Positions 43,584 through 52,071 of a DNA stretch of 64,000 bases are shown in pieces (the stretch's first letter is position 1; each line of letters begins with the position of its first letter). Where the stretch lies: positions 1-64,000 of the forward strand of contig CADBEN010000006.1 in NCBI GenBank assembly GCA_902793685.1. Reading direction: 5' to 3'. The stretch is from an uncultured Lachnospiraceae bacterium (GTDB taxonomy: Bacteria; Bacillota; Clostridia; Lachnospirales; Lachnospiraceae). A model generated the notes under the pieces. That model ran no database searches. It was not told the DNA's origin and saw nothing but the letters and a program-made list of their open reading frames with translations. Position numbers and translations under genes: made by a program.

Positions 43584-44993
43584 TCATTCTCCTTTGAACC
43601 GCACCTCGAAAACTCTGCGGGTACTGTCGTCGATCTTAAAGCTTTCACTGATCCGGTAGCCTACCACCCAGAGAACATGGGAGCCGGCGGCCAGCATCGG
43701 CACACTGTCCCGCCCGGAAGCGGGGATCTTTTCATCCGTCATCAGGGACTTCACAGTCTTCCGGCCGCCGTCCTTCAGCGTGATGAAATCTCCCGTCCGC
43801 CGCGGACGGATCTCCATGACGTCGTCGATCTTGTCATAGTCGAACCACTTTACATCGTCCCCTGCGGGAATCACCATGGTGTCGTCGTAGTCGAAGACGT
43901 CGAAACTGAAATGCTTGCGGTAATACTCATTCATCTCCGCCGTCGGCACGCCCTCCGGACGCTTCGAGGTTCCTGCCTCGCCGCAGAAGCCCTGCTTCCC
44001 GACCCACAGCATGTCATAGGTCCGGACCGCCTCCAGCCCGTAAGGCAGGTTCAGGCGTTTTCCGGTCTCCGCCTCCGCAAGACGGTTCATATCGTCGATG
44101 TGCCGCGCCGTGATGTTTTTCATGGTCCGGTTCACCATGCCGATCATCAGCCGCAGCATATAGGTGCGGATGATGGGATCCTGCTTCACGAGATCCGCGG
44201 TGCTGACGCCGCAGCTCTCCTCGTCCCGGATCACGCACTCGTCCAGGATCTCCTGGGCATGCTTCGCGAGGTAGACGTCCGCCTCCCCGATCAGCCTTGC
44301 CGCGCGGGTGATGTTCTCCACCGCGCCGCGGTTCACGTCGCTGACCATCTTCGGCAGGATATCGTGACGGATCCGGTTGCGGGTATAGTCGTCCTGGAGA
44401 TTCGTGGAATCCGTACACCAGGAGATCTCTTCCTTCCGGAGGTAGGCTTCGATGTCCGCCCTTCCGACCGTGAGAAGCGGGCGGATGATGCGTCCGCGGA
44501 TGGGTTTCATACCGGCGACGCCCTTCAGGCCGCTTCCGCGGCAGAGCTGCATGAGTACGGTCTCCGCATTGTCCTCCCGGTTGTGGGCCACTGCGACCAG
44601 CACCCTCTTGTCGGTGTCGGCTTCCTTCTCCCAGTTCTGCGCTTCTTCATCAAAAGCAGCATAGCGGAGATATCTGCCGGCTTCCTCCGTGGAGATCCGG
44701 TGCTTTTTCGCGAACTGCAAAGTCTGCACCGAAACGACGCGGAACGGGACCTTGTACTTTCTGCAGAGCGCTTCCACATACTTTGCGTCCCTGTCCGCTT
44801 CCGCTCCCCGGATCCCGTGGTGAACGTGCACCACACGGTACTTTGCCCGGAGGATCCCTCCAAGCTGGACAAGGACATGAAGAAGTGCGGTGGAATCCGC
44901 GCCTCCGCTGACACCGATGATGACTCTGTCCCCTCTGCTGATCATGCGCGTGCGCGCAATGAACTGCCGGACTTCATTTTGAACCTGCAACAT
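43584..44993 (-). CDS. tilS: tRNA(Ile)-lysidine synthase
   Basis: 469 residues. The PP-loop ATP-binding motif SGGADS (29-34) is followed by VVHVHHGIRGAEADRDAKYVE, AVAHNREDNAETVLMQLCRGSGLKG and the C-terminal domains (PRRTGDFITLKDGGRKTVKSLMTDEKIP). It makes lysidine at C34 of tRNA-Ile2, which allows AUA decoding. GGGAG precedes the ATG. It is upstream of hpt and ftsH as in most Firmicutes. Confidence 0.96.
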   Translation of the reverse strand: MLQVQNEVRQFIARTRMISRGDRVIIGVSGGADSTALLHVLVQLGGILRAKYRVVHVHHGIRGAEADRDAKYVEALCRKYKVPFRVVSVQTLQFAKKHRISTEEAGRYLRYAAFDEEAQNWEKEADTDKRVLVAVAHNREDNAETVLMQLCRGSGLKGVAGMKPIRGRIIRPLLTVGRADIEAYLRKEEISWCTDSTNLQDDYTRNRIRHDILPKMVSDVNRGAVENITRAARLIGEADVYLAKHAQEILDECVIRDEESCGVSTADLVKQDPIIRTYMLRLMIGMVNRTMKNITARHIDDMNRLAEAETGKRLNLPYGLEAVRTYDMLWVGKQGFCGEAGTSKRPEGVPTAEMNEYYRKHFSFDVFDYDDTMVIPAGDDVKWFDYDKIDDVMEIRPRRTGDFITLKDGGRKTVKSLMTDEKIPASGRDSVPMLAAGSHVLWVVGYRISESFKIDDSTRRVFEVRFKGE

Positions 44994-45021
44994 AGATGAT
45001 GGTCTCCCGTCTGCAAAGTAA

Positions 45022-45054
45022 AACCCCCGTCCTGCTCTTCGCAGGTCGGAGGTT
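45022..45054 (-). terminator. Hairpin between divIC and tilS
   Basis: A 14-bp stem with one mismatch and one GU pair (45022-45035 with 45041-45054), followed on the minus strand by TTACTTT. It could end or attenuate transcription from divIC. Confidence 0.65.
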
Positions 45055-45067
45055 CTTTCCTGTCCGC

Positions 45068-45385
45068 TTACTGCTCCGGCTCCAGAATGATCTCTCCGGG
45101 ATTTACAAGCCCCAGCTTTTCCTTCGCCGTTTTCTCCATAAACGCCTTGGACTGGACATAAACGCGGTACTGCTCCAGTTCCGCGGCGCGGTCGCGTTCT
45201 TTTTCCACCTCCGACTCAAGGATCGCAACACGCTCCTGATAGACTTCCGCCTTGGCGCGCAGGGAAGAAACCTTGATTCCGGACGCAACGGCCATGCACA
45301 TGATGACAGCGCTGACCGTAACGACCGCCAGTCTGCTGTCTTCCCGCTTTTCCGCTTTTCGTCTGTTCGCCTTCCTCGTGCCCAT
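45068..45385 (-). CDS. divIC: DivIC/FtsB-type septum formation initiator
   Basis: 105 residues. A basic N-terminal tail (GTRKANRRKAEKRED) is followed by one transmembrane helix at about 18-37 and a coiled coil at about 42-75 (LRAKAEVYQERVAILESEVEKERDRAAELEQ). The conserved C-terminal part KEKLGLVNPGEIILEPE closes it. It forms a division complex with FtsL and DivIB. It sits in the usual hup/rqcP-divIC-tilS order. Confidence 0.9.
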   Translation of the reverse strand: MGTRKANRRKAEKREDSRLAVVTVSAVIMCMAVASGIKVSSLRAKAEVYQERVAILESEVEKERDRAAELEQYRVYVQSKAFMEKTAKEKLGLVNPGEIILEPEQ

Positions 45386-45498
45386 TGCCGCCCCCGAAAA
45401 TCCGAGTAGAGATAGAAAATCAAATATAATGATAATCTATTCTTCCGCATTTTTCAACAGCGAAGTTGCGGGATGCCCCGGGGGCATGTATCCGCATT

Positions 45499-45669
45499 AA
45501 GGCCCTGTCTGTCAACAAAACCATCGCAGCCCGACTGAGTGATCCGCGGATGTTGGAGCTTTTTTGACCGAGAGTATGCCGAAGGCCACTCGACCGAAAA
45601 AAAGCTCCAGATACATCCGAGCGGATCGCGAAGGAAGGGCAAGGGTTTTGGAGACAGACACAGGGCCTT
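45499..45669. repeat. 171-bp palindromic (MITE-like or structured RNA) element
   Basis: Terminal inverted repeats AAGGCCCTGTCTGTC (45499-45513) and its complement with a 2-base insertion (45653-45669). Further in, four arms pair in order: CAAAACC/GGTTTTG (45516-45522, 45644-45650), GATCCGC/GCGGATC (45541-45547, 45621-45627), GGATGT/ACATCC (45548-45553, 45613-45618) and TGGAGCTTTTTT/AAAAAAGCTCCA (45554-45565, 45598-45609). The loop region carries a smaller GCC/GGC hairpin. It lies between the hup-rqcP terminator and divIC and codes for nothing convincing. Confidence 0.7.
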
Positions 45670-45683
45670 CTGCGAAACAGAAA

Positions 45684-45715
45684 CGCCCCCGGGGCATTCA
45701 CTGCTCCCGGGGGCG
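45684..45715 (-). terminator. Terminator after hup-rqcP
   Basis: CGCCCCCGGG/CCCGGGGGCG (45684-45693 with 45706-45715), a 12-base loop, then TTTCTGTTTC on the minus strand. Confidence 0.8.
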
Positions 45716-45723
45716 CTGTCATT

Positions 45724-45963
45724 TTAAATGAATCGGAATAATTCCTTCGCTTCGTCTTTCTTCGTGGTCTCCGCAATGGAAAGGACTTCTGCCTTCACTG
45801 CCTTCTGTCCAAAGCGGATCTCGATGATATCCCCCTCCTTCACGTCGTAGGAGGCTTTGACGACCTTGTCGTTCACCAGGATCCGGCCTGCGTCGCACGC
45901 TTCGTTGGCTACCGTGCGGCGTTTGATCAGGCGTGAGACCTTCAGAAATTTATCGATCCTCAT
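45724..45963 (-). CDS. rqcP: S4-domain RNA-binding protein RqcP (YabO family)
   Basis: 79 residues made almost entirely of an S4 domain: MRIDKFLKVSRLIKRRTVANEACDAGRILVNDKVVKAS, then GDIIEIRFG. RqcP works with RqcH to add C-terminal Ala tails to peptides on stalled 50S subunits in Firmicutes. The ATG at 45963 follows the hup stop by 10 bases; longer upstream reading is the hup gene in another frame. Its position next to hup and upstream of divIC matches the B. subtilis locus. Confidence 0.92.
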   Translation of the reverse strand: MRIDKFLKVSRLIKRRTVANEACDAGRILVNDKVVKASYDVKEGDIIEIRFGQKAVKAEVLSIAETTKKDEAKELFRFI

Positions 45964-45973
45964 GAGACCTGAA

Positions 45974-46324
45974 TTACTTCGCCGCCTTCTTGGTGGTCTT
46001 CTTCGCAGCGGGCTTCTTTGCGGCGGGCTTCTTCGCAGCCTTCTTCTTCGGGACGTTGACGGCATCCTTCAGAGCCTTGCCGGCCTTGAACTTCGGGTTC
46101 TTCGCAGCGGCGATCTTGATGGTCTCGCCGGTCCTCGGGTTTCTTCCCTCTCTTGCCGGTCTCTCGGAAACTTCGAACGTTCCGAAGCCGACGAGCTGGA
46201 CCTTGTTGCCTGCAATGAGCTCAGCAGCGATGGTATCGGTGACAGCCTTGACAGCCGCTTCTGCGTCCTTCTTTGCGATACCGGTCTTCTCGGCGACTGC
46301 AGCGATTAATTCGGTCTTATTCAT
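45974..46324 (-). CDS. hup: DNA-binding protein HU with Lys/Ala-rich tail
   Basis: 116 residues. The first 90 are a standard HU ([60 protein letters not shown]). The last 24 or so are a basic repeat of [12 protein letters not shown] type resembling eukaryotic H1 tails, an extension found in some bacterial HU proteins and able to compact DNA further. GGAGG lies eight bases before the ATG at 46324. The promoter is at 46408-46436. Confidence 0.95.
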   Translation of the reverse strand: MNKTELIAAVAEKTGIAKKDAEAAVKAVTDTIAAELIAGNKVQLVGFGTFEVSERPAREGRNPRTGETIKIAAAKNPKFKAGKALKDAVNVPKKKAAKKPAAKKPAAKKTTKKAAK

Positions 46325-46407
46325 TATGTTTTCCTCCATGTGGTGAAAAAATTATGAAACGGCATCGGCGATTCAACCGCCGGTGCGCAAAAAATGCTTC
46401 TGAATTA

Positions 46408-46436
46408 TTTATATCTACTGCATTTTGTGATGTCAA
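46408..46436 (-). promoter_or_regulatory. Promoter of hup-rqcP
   Basis: A consensus TTGACA (46431-46436), a 17-base spacer and TATAAA (46408-46413) on the minus strand, 84 bases before hup. Confidence 0.88.
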
Positions 46437-46514
46437 GCGTTTCCGCCGTGTTCCTTCCCAGATTTGTAAAATCAAGGCTTTTTCAGGTGTTTCACCCTTC
46501 AAAAGTGTGTAAAA

Positions 46515-49500
46515 TTATGCATTTTCCGGAATCAGCATCTCCATCTCCCGGAGAAGCTTCAGCGTCTTTTCCAGCATGGGCGTCCCGTCAAAGTACTTTT
46601 CCGATTCTGTCAGAATGAAACGTACCTGTTCTCCCGGACGTACAGAAAGCTTCCCGCGGTACTGCTTCACGAGATCAGGAATCGCGTCCACGTTCAGCTG
46701 CGCCTCGGCGATCATGAGAAGCTGCGCCTCCTGCCGCGTGATCTTTACCTCGGTCACAAAGACGCGGTGCGCCGCGCTGCGGATCCTTGCCGCCAGAAGA
46801 AGATTCCGCACCGGTCTCGGGATCTCGCCGAAGCGGTCCATCAGTTCATCCTGCATGGAAAGATCGTCCTCGTCCGTCTCCACCAGTGCGATCCGTTTGT
46901 AGATATCCAGCTTCTGGTCTTCATATTTGATGTAAGTGTCCGGGATATAGGCATCCGCGTCCGCTTCGACCGTAGTCTGAAACTGTTCTTCCTGCTCTTC
47001 CTTCCCCGTCAGCAGCCGCACCGCCTGATTCAGGAGCTTGCAGTACATGTCGTACCCCACCGCCTGCATGTGGCCGTGCTGCTCCGCGCCCAGGACGTTG
47101 CCCGCGCCCCGGATCTCCAGGTCCCGCATCGCGATGCGGATTCCGCTTCCCAGCTCGGTGAATTCCCGGATCGCCTTCAGGCGCTTCTCCGCCTCTTCCG
47201 TAAGCAGGCGTCCGCGCCGGTACAGAAGAAAGGCATAGGCAGTGCGGGAAGAACGGCCGACGCGGCCCCTCAGCTGGTAAAGCTGGGACAGCCCCAGCCG
47301 GTCCGCGTCCTGGATGATGATGGTGTTCACGTTCGGGATGTCCAGGCCGGTCTCGATGATCGTCGTGGAGACCAGGACGTCAATATCCCCGTTCATGAAA
47401 TCCAGCATAATCTGCTCAAGCTCACGCTCGTTCATCTGCCCATGGGCGTAAGCCACCTCAGCGTCGGGAAGCAGCCGGCGGATCTGTGCCGCCACCTCCG
47501 CGATCCCGTTCACGCGATTGTAGACAAAGTAGACCTGGCCGCCCCGGGACAGTTCCCGTCGGATCGCCTCCCGGACCGTCTCCTCGGAATACTCCATTAC
47601 ATAGGTCTGTATGGGATGACGGTCCATGGGCGGTTCTTTCAGAATGCTGAGTTCCCGGATGCCCGCAAGACTCATGTGCAGCGTCCGGGGGATCGGCGTT
47701 GCGGTCAGTGTCAGAACGTTGACATCCCGCTTCAGCTCCTTCAGCTTCTCCTTGTGCTTCACGCCGAAGCGCTGCTCTTCATCGATGATCAGGAGTCCCA
47801 ATGCCTTGGGCTTGATATCTTTCGAAAGAACGCGGTGCGTCCCGATGATGATATCCACCAGTCCCTTCGAGAAATCCTGCAGTGTCTTCCGCTGCTCCGC
47901 AGGGCTCCGGAAACGGCAGAGGAGGCCGATGCGGACGGGGAAATTCGCCATTCGCTGGACAAAGGTATTGTAGTGCTGCTGCGCCAGGATCGTTGTAGGT
48001 ACCAGGTAGATGACCTGACGGCTCTCCTGCACAGCCTTGAACGCCGCGCGGAGGGCGATCTCCGTCTTTCCGTATCCCACGTCACCGCAGACCAGCCGGT
48101 CCATGATCCGCCCCTGTTCCATGTCCGCCTTGACGTCCTCGATGGTCTTCAGCTGGTCCTCCGTCTCCTCGAAGGGGAACATTTCCTCGAACTCCTTCTG
48201 CCAGACTGTATCCGGGCCGTATCTGTGACCTTCCAGATCCATGCGGGAGGCATACAGGGAGACCAGTTCCTTCGCGATCTCCGCCACCGCGCTCTTCACG
48301 CGGCTCCGGGTCCTGCCCCACTCCGGACCGCCCAGGCGGCTCAGCTTCGGGGCAGGAGCGTCGCCCGCGGCGTATTTCTGTATAATGTCGAGCTTCGTCG
48401 CCGGGACATAGCAGTTGTCGCCCCCGCGGTACTCGATCTGCACGAAGTCCCGGATCACGCCGTCGGCTTCGATTTTCTCGATACCGCGGTAAATTCCGAG
48501 GCCGTAGTCCTCGTGGACCACATAATCGCCGACGGACAGCTCAGAAAGCGAGGTGATGGCGCTTCCTTCATAGGAACTCTGCTTTCTGCGCCGCTTCCTC
48601 TCCCCGCTTTTCCGGAACAGGTCCTTCTCCGAGAGGACCGCGAAGCGGATCAGAGGATACTCGAAGCCGCGGTGCAGATTTCCGCAGACCACCATGATAG
48701 CGCCCTCTGCCGCTGCCGGCGGCCCCGATGCGCCCGTACCTCTTCCCGCCGTTCCGGTGCCGCTCCCGGGGGATGCCGCCCCTTCCGTATAGCTGTCCGG
48801 GCAGTAGGCGGAAAGCTCATAATCCCGGAAGCTCTGGGCGAGTCGTCCGGCTCTGGTGCGGGACTGGGTCAGAAGGACGACCCTCCAGCGCTCCTTCCGG
48901 TAGCGCCGGAGATCCTGCAGAAGCAGTTCAAAGCTTCCCGGGAAGGACGCTGCCGCCTTGGAAGCCGCGGAATAGGGCGTCGAAACACCGAATTCCGGAA
49001 GCCGTGCGTCCAGGCCCGTCATCAGCACCGTGATCCCGGTCTTCAGGTCCTCGATGGTCTCCTCCGCAGTGAAAAGCTCCGGCATCTCTTCGCGGGTGAT
49101 CTGCCCCGCCTCCAGCCGGCCGGCCATACCCTCCCGGAACTCCTTTTCCACTGCCTCGGCCTGTGCTGCCGTGCGCTGCGGCTCATCGAGAAAGATCAGT
49201 GATCTCTTGGTGTCCCAGTAGCGCAGGAAGGACGCCGTACCTCCAAGCTCCTGCTCCCGTGCGGGATAGATCTCCACCTGCGTAAGCCGCTCCACGGAGC
49301 GCTGGGATTCCGGGTCAAAGCTCCGGATGGAATCGATGTCCGTGTCCCAGAGTTCGATCCGGACCGGCAGGTCCTCCGTCGGCGGGAAAATATCGATGAT
49401 GCCGCCGCGGACCGAGAACTGGCCGATGCCGTCGACCTCCTCCGTCCGCTCGTAGCCGAGGGCGACCAGCCGCTCCGAAAGCTTCCGGAGATCCACCGTG

Positions 49501-49931
49501 TCCGACTCGTCGATGACAAAGACACTGTTCCGGAACCGGTCCGGTTCCTCCAGCCGGTCCATCAGTCCGTCTATGGTCGTGATAACTACACCGTCCGGCT
49601 CTTCCGCCATGCGGCGGCGGATACTGATCCGCTCTCTGGATACCTCAAAACCGCGGATATCGGCCGCAAAAAAGAGAAGGTCCCTGGCCGGATACAGCCA
49701 GACCCTCTCCGTAAAACAGCGGCAGTCGTCCAGGAGTTCCCGCGCCCGGGCCTCGTCATAGGTCACGACCAGCTTCCAGGGACGCTCCTTCTCGCAGAGC
49801 GACGTCAGAAAATGTGCTTTTGCGGTATCGGAAAGACCGGTCACGTGCAGCGGGCCTTTCCCGGCCGCCGCGCGCTTCTCCAGCTCCTGATACCATTCCA
49901 GATCCCTCAGGGGATTCGCGAAAATACTCAT
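46515..49931 (-). CDS. mfd: Transcription-repair coupling factor
   Basis: 1138 residues, normal Mfd length. The N-terminal UvrB-like module (about 1-340), the RNA-polymerase-interacting domain with SVGDYVVHEDYGLGIYRGIEKIE (about 470-490) and an SF2 translocase core follow. Core motifs: CGDVGYGKTEIALRAAF, LIIDEEQRFGVKHKEKLK, LTLTATPIPRTLHMSL and GRVGRSSRTAYAFLLY. Mfd removes stalled polymerase at lesions and recruits UvrA. It overlaps the pth stop by four bases (ATGA), implying translational coupling. A Gly/Ala/Ser-rich insert lies near residues 385-410. Confidence 0.98.
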   Translation of the reverse strand: MSIFANPLRDLEWYQELEKRAAAGKGPLHVTGLSDTAKAHFLTSLCEKERPWKLVVTYDEARARELLDDCRCFTERVWLYPARDLLFFAADIRGFEVSRERISIRRRMAEEPDGVVITTIDGLMDRLEEPDRFRNSVFVIDESDTVDLRKLSERLVALGYERTEEVDGIGQFSVRGGIIDIFPPTEDLPVRIELWDTDIDSIRSFDPESQRSVERLTQVEIYPAREQELGGTASFLRYWDTKRSLIFLDEPQRTAAQAEAVEKEFREGMAGRLEAGQITREEMPELFTAEETIEDLKTGITVLMTGLDARLPEFGVSTPYSAASKAAASFPGSFELLLQDLRRYRKERWRVVLLTQSRTRAGRLAQSFRDYELSAYCPDSYTEGAASPGSGTGTAGRGTGASGPPAAAEGAIMVVCGNLHRGFEYPLIRFAVLSEKDLFRKSGERKRRRKQSSYEGSAITSLSELSVGDYVVHEDYGLGIYRGIEKIEADGVIRDFVQIEYRGGDNCYVPATKLDIIQKYAAGDAPAPKLSRLGGPEWGRTRSRVKSAVAEIAKELVSLYASRMDLEGHRYGPDTVWQKEFEEMFPFEETEDQLKTIEDVKADMEQGRIMDRLVCGDVGYGKTEIALRAAFKAVQESRQVIYLVPTTILAQQHYNTFVQRMANFPVRIGLLCRFRSPAEQRKTLQDFSKGLVDIIIGTHRVLSKDIKPKALGLLIIDEEQRFGVKHKEKLKELKRDVNVLTLTATPIPRTLHMSLAGIRELSILKEPPMDRHPIQTYVMEYSEETVREAIRRELSRGGQVYFVYNRVNGIAEVAAQIRRLLPDAEVAYAHGQMNERELEQIMLDFMNGDIDVLVSTTIIETGLDIPNVNTIIIQDADRLGLSQLYQLRGRVGRSSRTAYAFLLYRRGRLLTEEAEKRLKAIREFTELGSGIRIAMRDLEIRGAGNVLGAEQHGHMQAVGYDMYCKLLNQAVRLLTGKEEQEEQFQTTVEADADAYIPDTYIKYEDQKLDIYKRIALVETDEDDLSMQDELMDRFGEIPRPVRNLLLAARIRSAAHRVFVTEVKITRQEAQLLMIAEAQLNVDAIPDLVKQYRGKLSVRPGEQVRFILTESEKYFDGTPMLEKTLKLLREMEMLIPENA

Positions 49932-50584
49932 CCGTTCCCTTCTGCTTTGCTCTTATCCTCAGCCGGCGGCACAGCCGGCGCAGCCTTATTCTCCGGCTTT
50001 TTTTCCTTCTTCTGCTTCTCCGGCTTGCGGTTATAGCGGTTCATGGCGATATCCCCGCCCTCGGAGATCATGGCCTCCACCGCGTCCGCCGCAGTATGAT
50101 ACGCATTCTGCATGGCTTCCGCGTCATTTCCCTTCAGCTGTCCCAGGACATAATCCGCCAGGTCCCAGCCCTCCGGCTTTCCGCCGATGCCCACCCGGAC
50201 CCGGGGGAAATCCTGTGCCCCCAGGTGCTGGATAATGGACTTCAGTCCGTTGTGTCCGCCCGCGCTGCCCTTCAGCCGGATTCGGAGCTGCCCCTGCTCG
50301 AGGTCGATGTCGTCGGAGATCACAATGATCTGCTCCGGCTCCACCTTATAGAAATCCGCGGCTGCCCGCAGGCTCTGCCCGGAATTGTTCATATAGGTCT
50401 GGGGCTTCAGAAGGACCACCCGCTCCCCGGCGAGAATTCCCTTTCCGCAGAGGGCGAAATGCTTCTTTTCATCTACCCGGATCCCCATCCGGTCCGCCAG
50501 CGTGTCGATCACGTGGAAGCCGACGTTGTGGCGCGTATTCTCATACTTTCCCCCGGGATTCCCGAGGCCTGCAATGATGTACAT
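49928..50584 (-). CDS. pth: Peptidyl-tRNA hydrolase with basic C-terminal tail
   Basis: 218 residues. MYIIAGLGNPGGKYENTRHNVGF contains the catalytic His19 and Asn residues; KPQTYMNNSG and GSAGGHNGLKSI are also conserved. The enzyme domain ends near 188, giving the usual size; an added 30-residue Lys/Glu/Pro-rich tail (EKQKKEKKPENKAAPA) is unusual. It recycles peptidyl-tRNA released from ribosomes. It is upstream of mfd, as in B. subtilis. Confidence 0.96.
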   Translation of the reverse strand: MYIIAGLGNPGGKYENTRHNVGFHVIDTLADRMGIRVDEKKHFALCGKGILAGERVVLLKPQTYMNNSGQSLRAAADFYKVEPEQIIVISDDIDLEQGQLRIRLKGSAGGHNGLKSIIQHLGAQDFPRVRVGIGGKPEGWDLADYVLGQLKGNDAEAMQNAYHTAADAVEAMISEGGDIAMNRYNRKPEKQKKEKKPENKAAPAVPPAEDKSKAEGNG

Positions 50585-50611
50585 GATCCTTTCCTGTCCT
50601 TACTTTGATGA

Positions 50612-51796
50612 TCAGCTGAAAAACACCCGGTAGGATGCCGGATTCAGGCAGTATTTCGTGAGATCGCCGCGGATCACGGAATATTTTCCGGTCCCGGTGT
50701 CCGGGTCGAAATCATAGACCCGGTACAGACGGTAATGGGCCGGGTCCTCCGCGCTTCTCCGACGCTCCGCCTCCGTGACGCTGAAGCCGCTGCTCTCCGG
50801 CCCCGTCGTCACCTTGACGGAAATATACAGTTCCTCCCCCTTCCGGTTAAAGGAAAGGAGATCACAGCCTTCCCCGAGAGCCCGCCCTGCGTTCAGGATC
50901 TGCGGCACCTTCCGCGCCGCGATCCGGTAGCTCCTGACCTTCAGCTGCTCCTGCGCAAGAATATAGGTGAGCGCCCCCTCCCGGAGTCCTGCTTCATAAC
51001 GGGCCACCTCGACCGCGTCGTAAAAAGGCACTGCCTCCAGCGGGATGGGCCGCTGCACCGGATCAAGACGGAATTTCTTCTCCTTCTGCGCGGTCCCGCT
51101 GCCCTGAAAGAGCTCCGCATGACGGAAATAGGTGGCCATGCAGATCACCAGATCCTCCGTCAGAAGCCGGAACGCCGGATCTGCGCCCGGATATTCGGCA
51201 GTCCGCGCCTTTTCCATCTCCATCAGCGCCTCATCCGCCAGCACCGCCCCCCGGACCTCGTCGCAGAACTGTACATACTCCGCAAGATTCCTGCTGTCCT
51301 TCCGGCGCGGGATGTAATCCGCTTCCAGAAGCGCAGCGGCCGCGCGGAAGGCACTGTATTTATAGATATAGTATTTTTCCGGATACCTGAGGAACAGATA
51401 GACGGAGACCGCATGCTCATCCTGATCGTCGTCAGGCAGTTCCTCATCTGTGTAGTACTTCCTTCGGAGCGCCCCGGCCTTTTCCGAAAAGATCGTGATC
51501 CGGTCGCCCACGGGGTCCGCCTCCCGGTACAGATCCGTGAACATATACCGGACCGCCTCCGGATCACGGTCCATCAGCATGAACAGCGCGGTCCGCGGAT
51601 AATAATGACCGGAATCCAGAAGATTTCCGGTCTTCTTCAGTCCCTCCCGCAGCGCTTCCTGGAAATCAGCCGCGTTCATGGGCGAAGCCGCCTGCCATGC
51701 AGCCGAGGCTTCCCACTTATAGTCCTCTCTCCGGCGGATCTCCTCATAGTGTGTTTTATAAAACTCCAGGACCTCGCGAAGACGATCTCTGTTCAT
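50612..51796 (-). CDS. Orphan McrB-N-terminal-like / DUF3883 protein
   Basis: 394 residues from the ATG at 51796 (AAAGGAT upstream). Residues about 5-190 resemble the N-terminal region found before the GTPase in many McrB-type proteins (REVLEFYKTHYEEI, YKWEASAAWQ, YYPRTALFML, LFLRYPEKYYIYKYS). Residues about 290-365 match a DUF3883-type domain, a PD-(D/E)xK-like fold (GEGCDLLSFNRKGEELYISVK, then PAHYRLYRVYDFD). In typical DUF3883 proteins the core reads ExK; here it is S326-V-K328, with Asp312 kept, so nuclease activity may be lost. No GTPase, McrC or methylase is adjacent. A defence origin is inferred. Confidence 0.65.
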   Translation of the reverse strand: MNRDRLREVLEFYKTHYEEIRRREDYKWEASAAWQAASPMNAADFQEALREGLKKTGNLLDSGHYYPRTALFMLMDRDPEAVRYMFTDLYREADPVGDRITIFSEKAGALRRKYYTDEELPDDDQDEHAVSVYLFLRYPEKYYIYKYSAFRAAAALLEADYIPRRKDSRNLAEYVQFCDEVRGAVLADEALMEMEKARTAEYPGADPAFRLLTEDLVICMATYFRHAELFQGSGTAQKEKKFRLDPVQRPIPLEAVPFYDAVEVARYEAGLREGALTYILAQEQLKVRSYRIAARKVPQILNAGRALGEGCDLLSFNRKGEELYISVKVTTGPESSGFSVTEAERRRSAEDPAHYRLYRVYDFDPDTGTGKYSVIRGDLTKYCLNPASYRVFFS

Positions 51797-52071
51797 ATCA
51801 TTATCCTTTCGGGCATCTCGTAAAGTCCCGGCCGTTCTTCCGGGGCCTCTGATTTCGTTTCCTGTGTTTTCTCTATATCTTATCATCAAACACGGAAAAA
51901 GCATACCGCGCTTTCTTTGCACTGTACCTTTACAATTTTCTTACCTTGTGCCCGCAGGGTGCATTTTCCCTCTGTTTTTGTTATACTGAATTCGATTATG
52001 AGCCGCATGGAGGACCGTGCGCACAGTTCATTCCGGTATTTCAGTCACGAAACATTCAGGAGGTCAATAAT
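51797..52071. other. Divergent intergenic region
   Basis: 275 bases between divergent genes. TATACT at 51982-51987 could be the -10 of the plus-strand gene at 52072, but no good -35 is visible at proper spacing. The minus-strand promoter is not evident. Confidence 0.4.

Noticed and set aside
45420-45776. Several 60-118 codon frames over the 171-bp palindrome
   Set aside because: They translate the inverted repeat arms in different frames and share no protein-like pattern; the region is better explained as a palindromic element.
50612-51796. A complete McrBC restriction system
   Set aside because: No GTPase motifs and no mcrC gene are present; only the N-terminal-like region and a DUF3883 domain are found.
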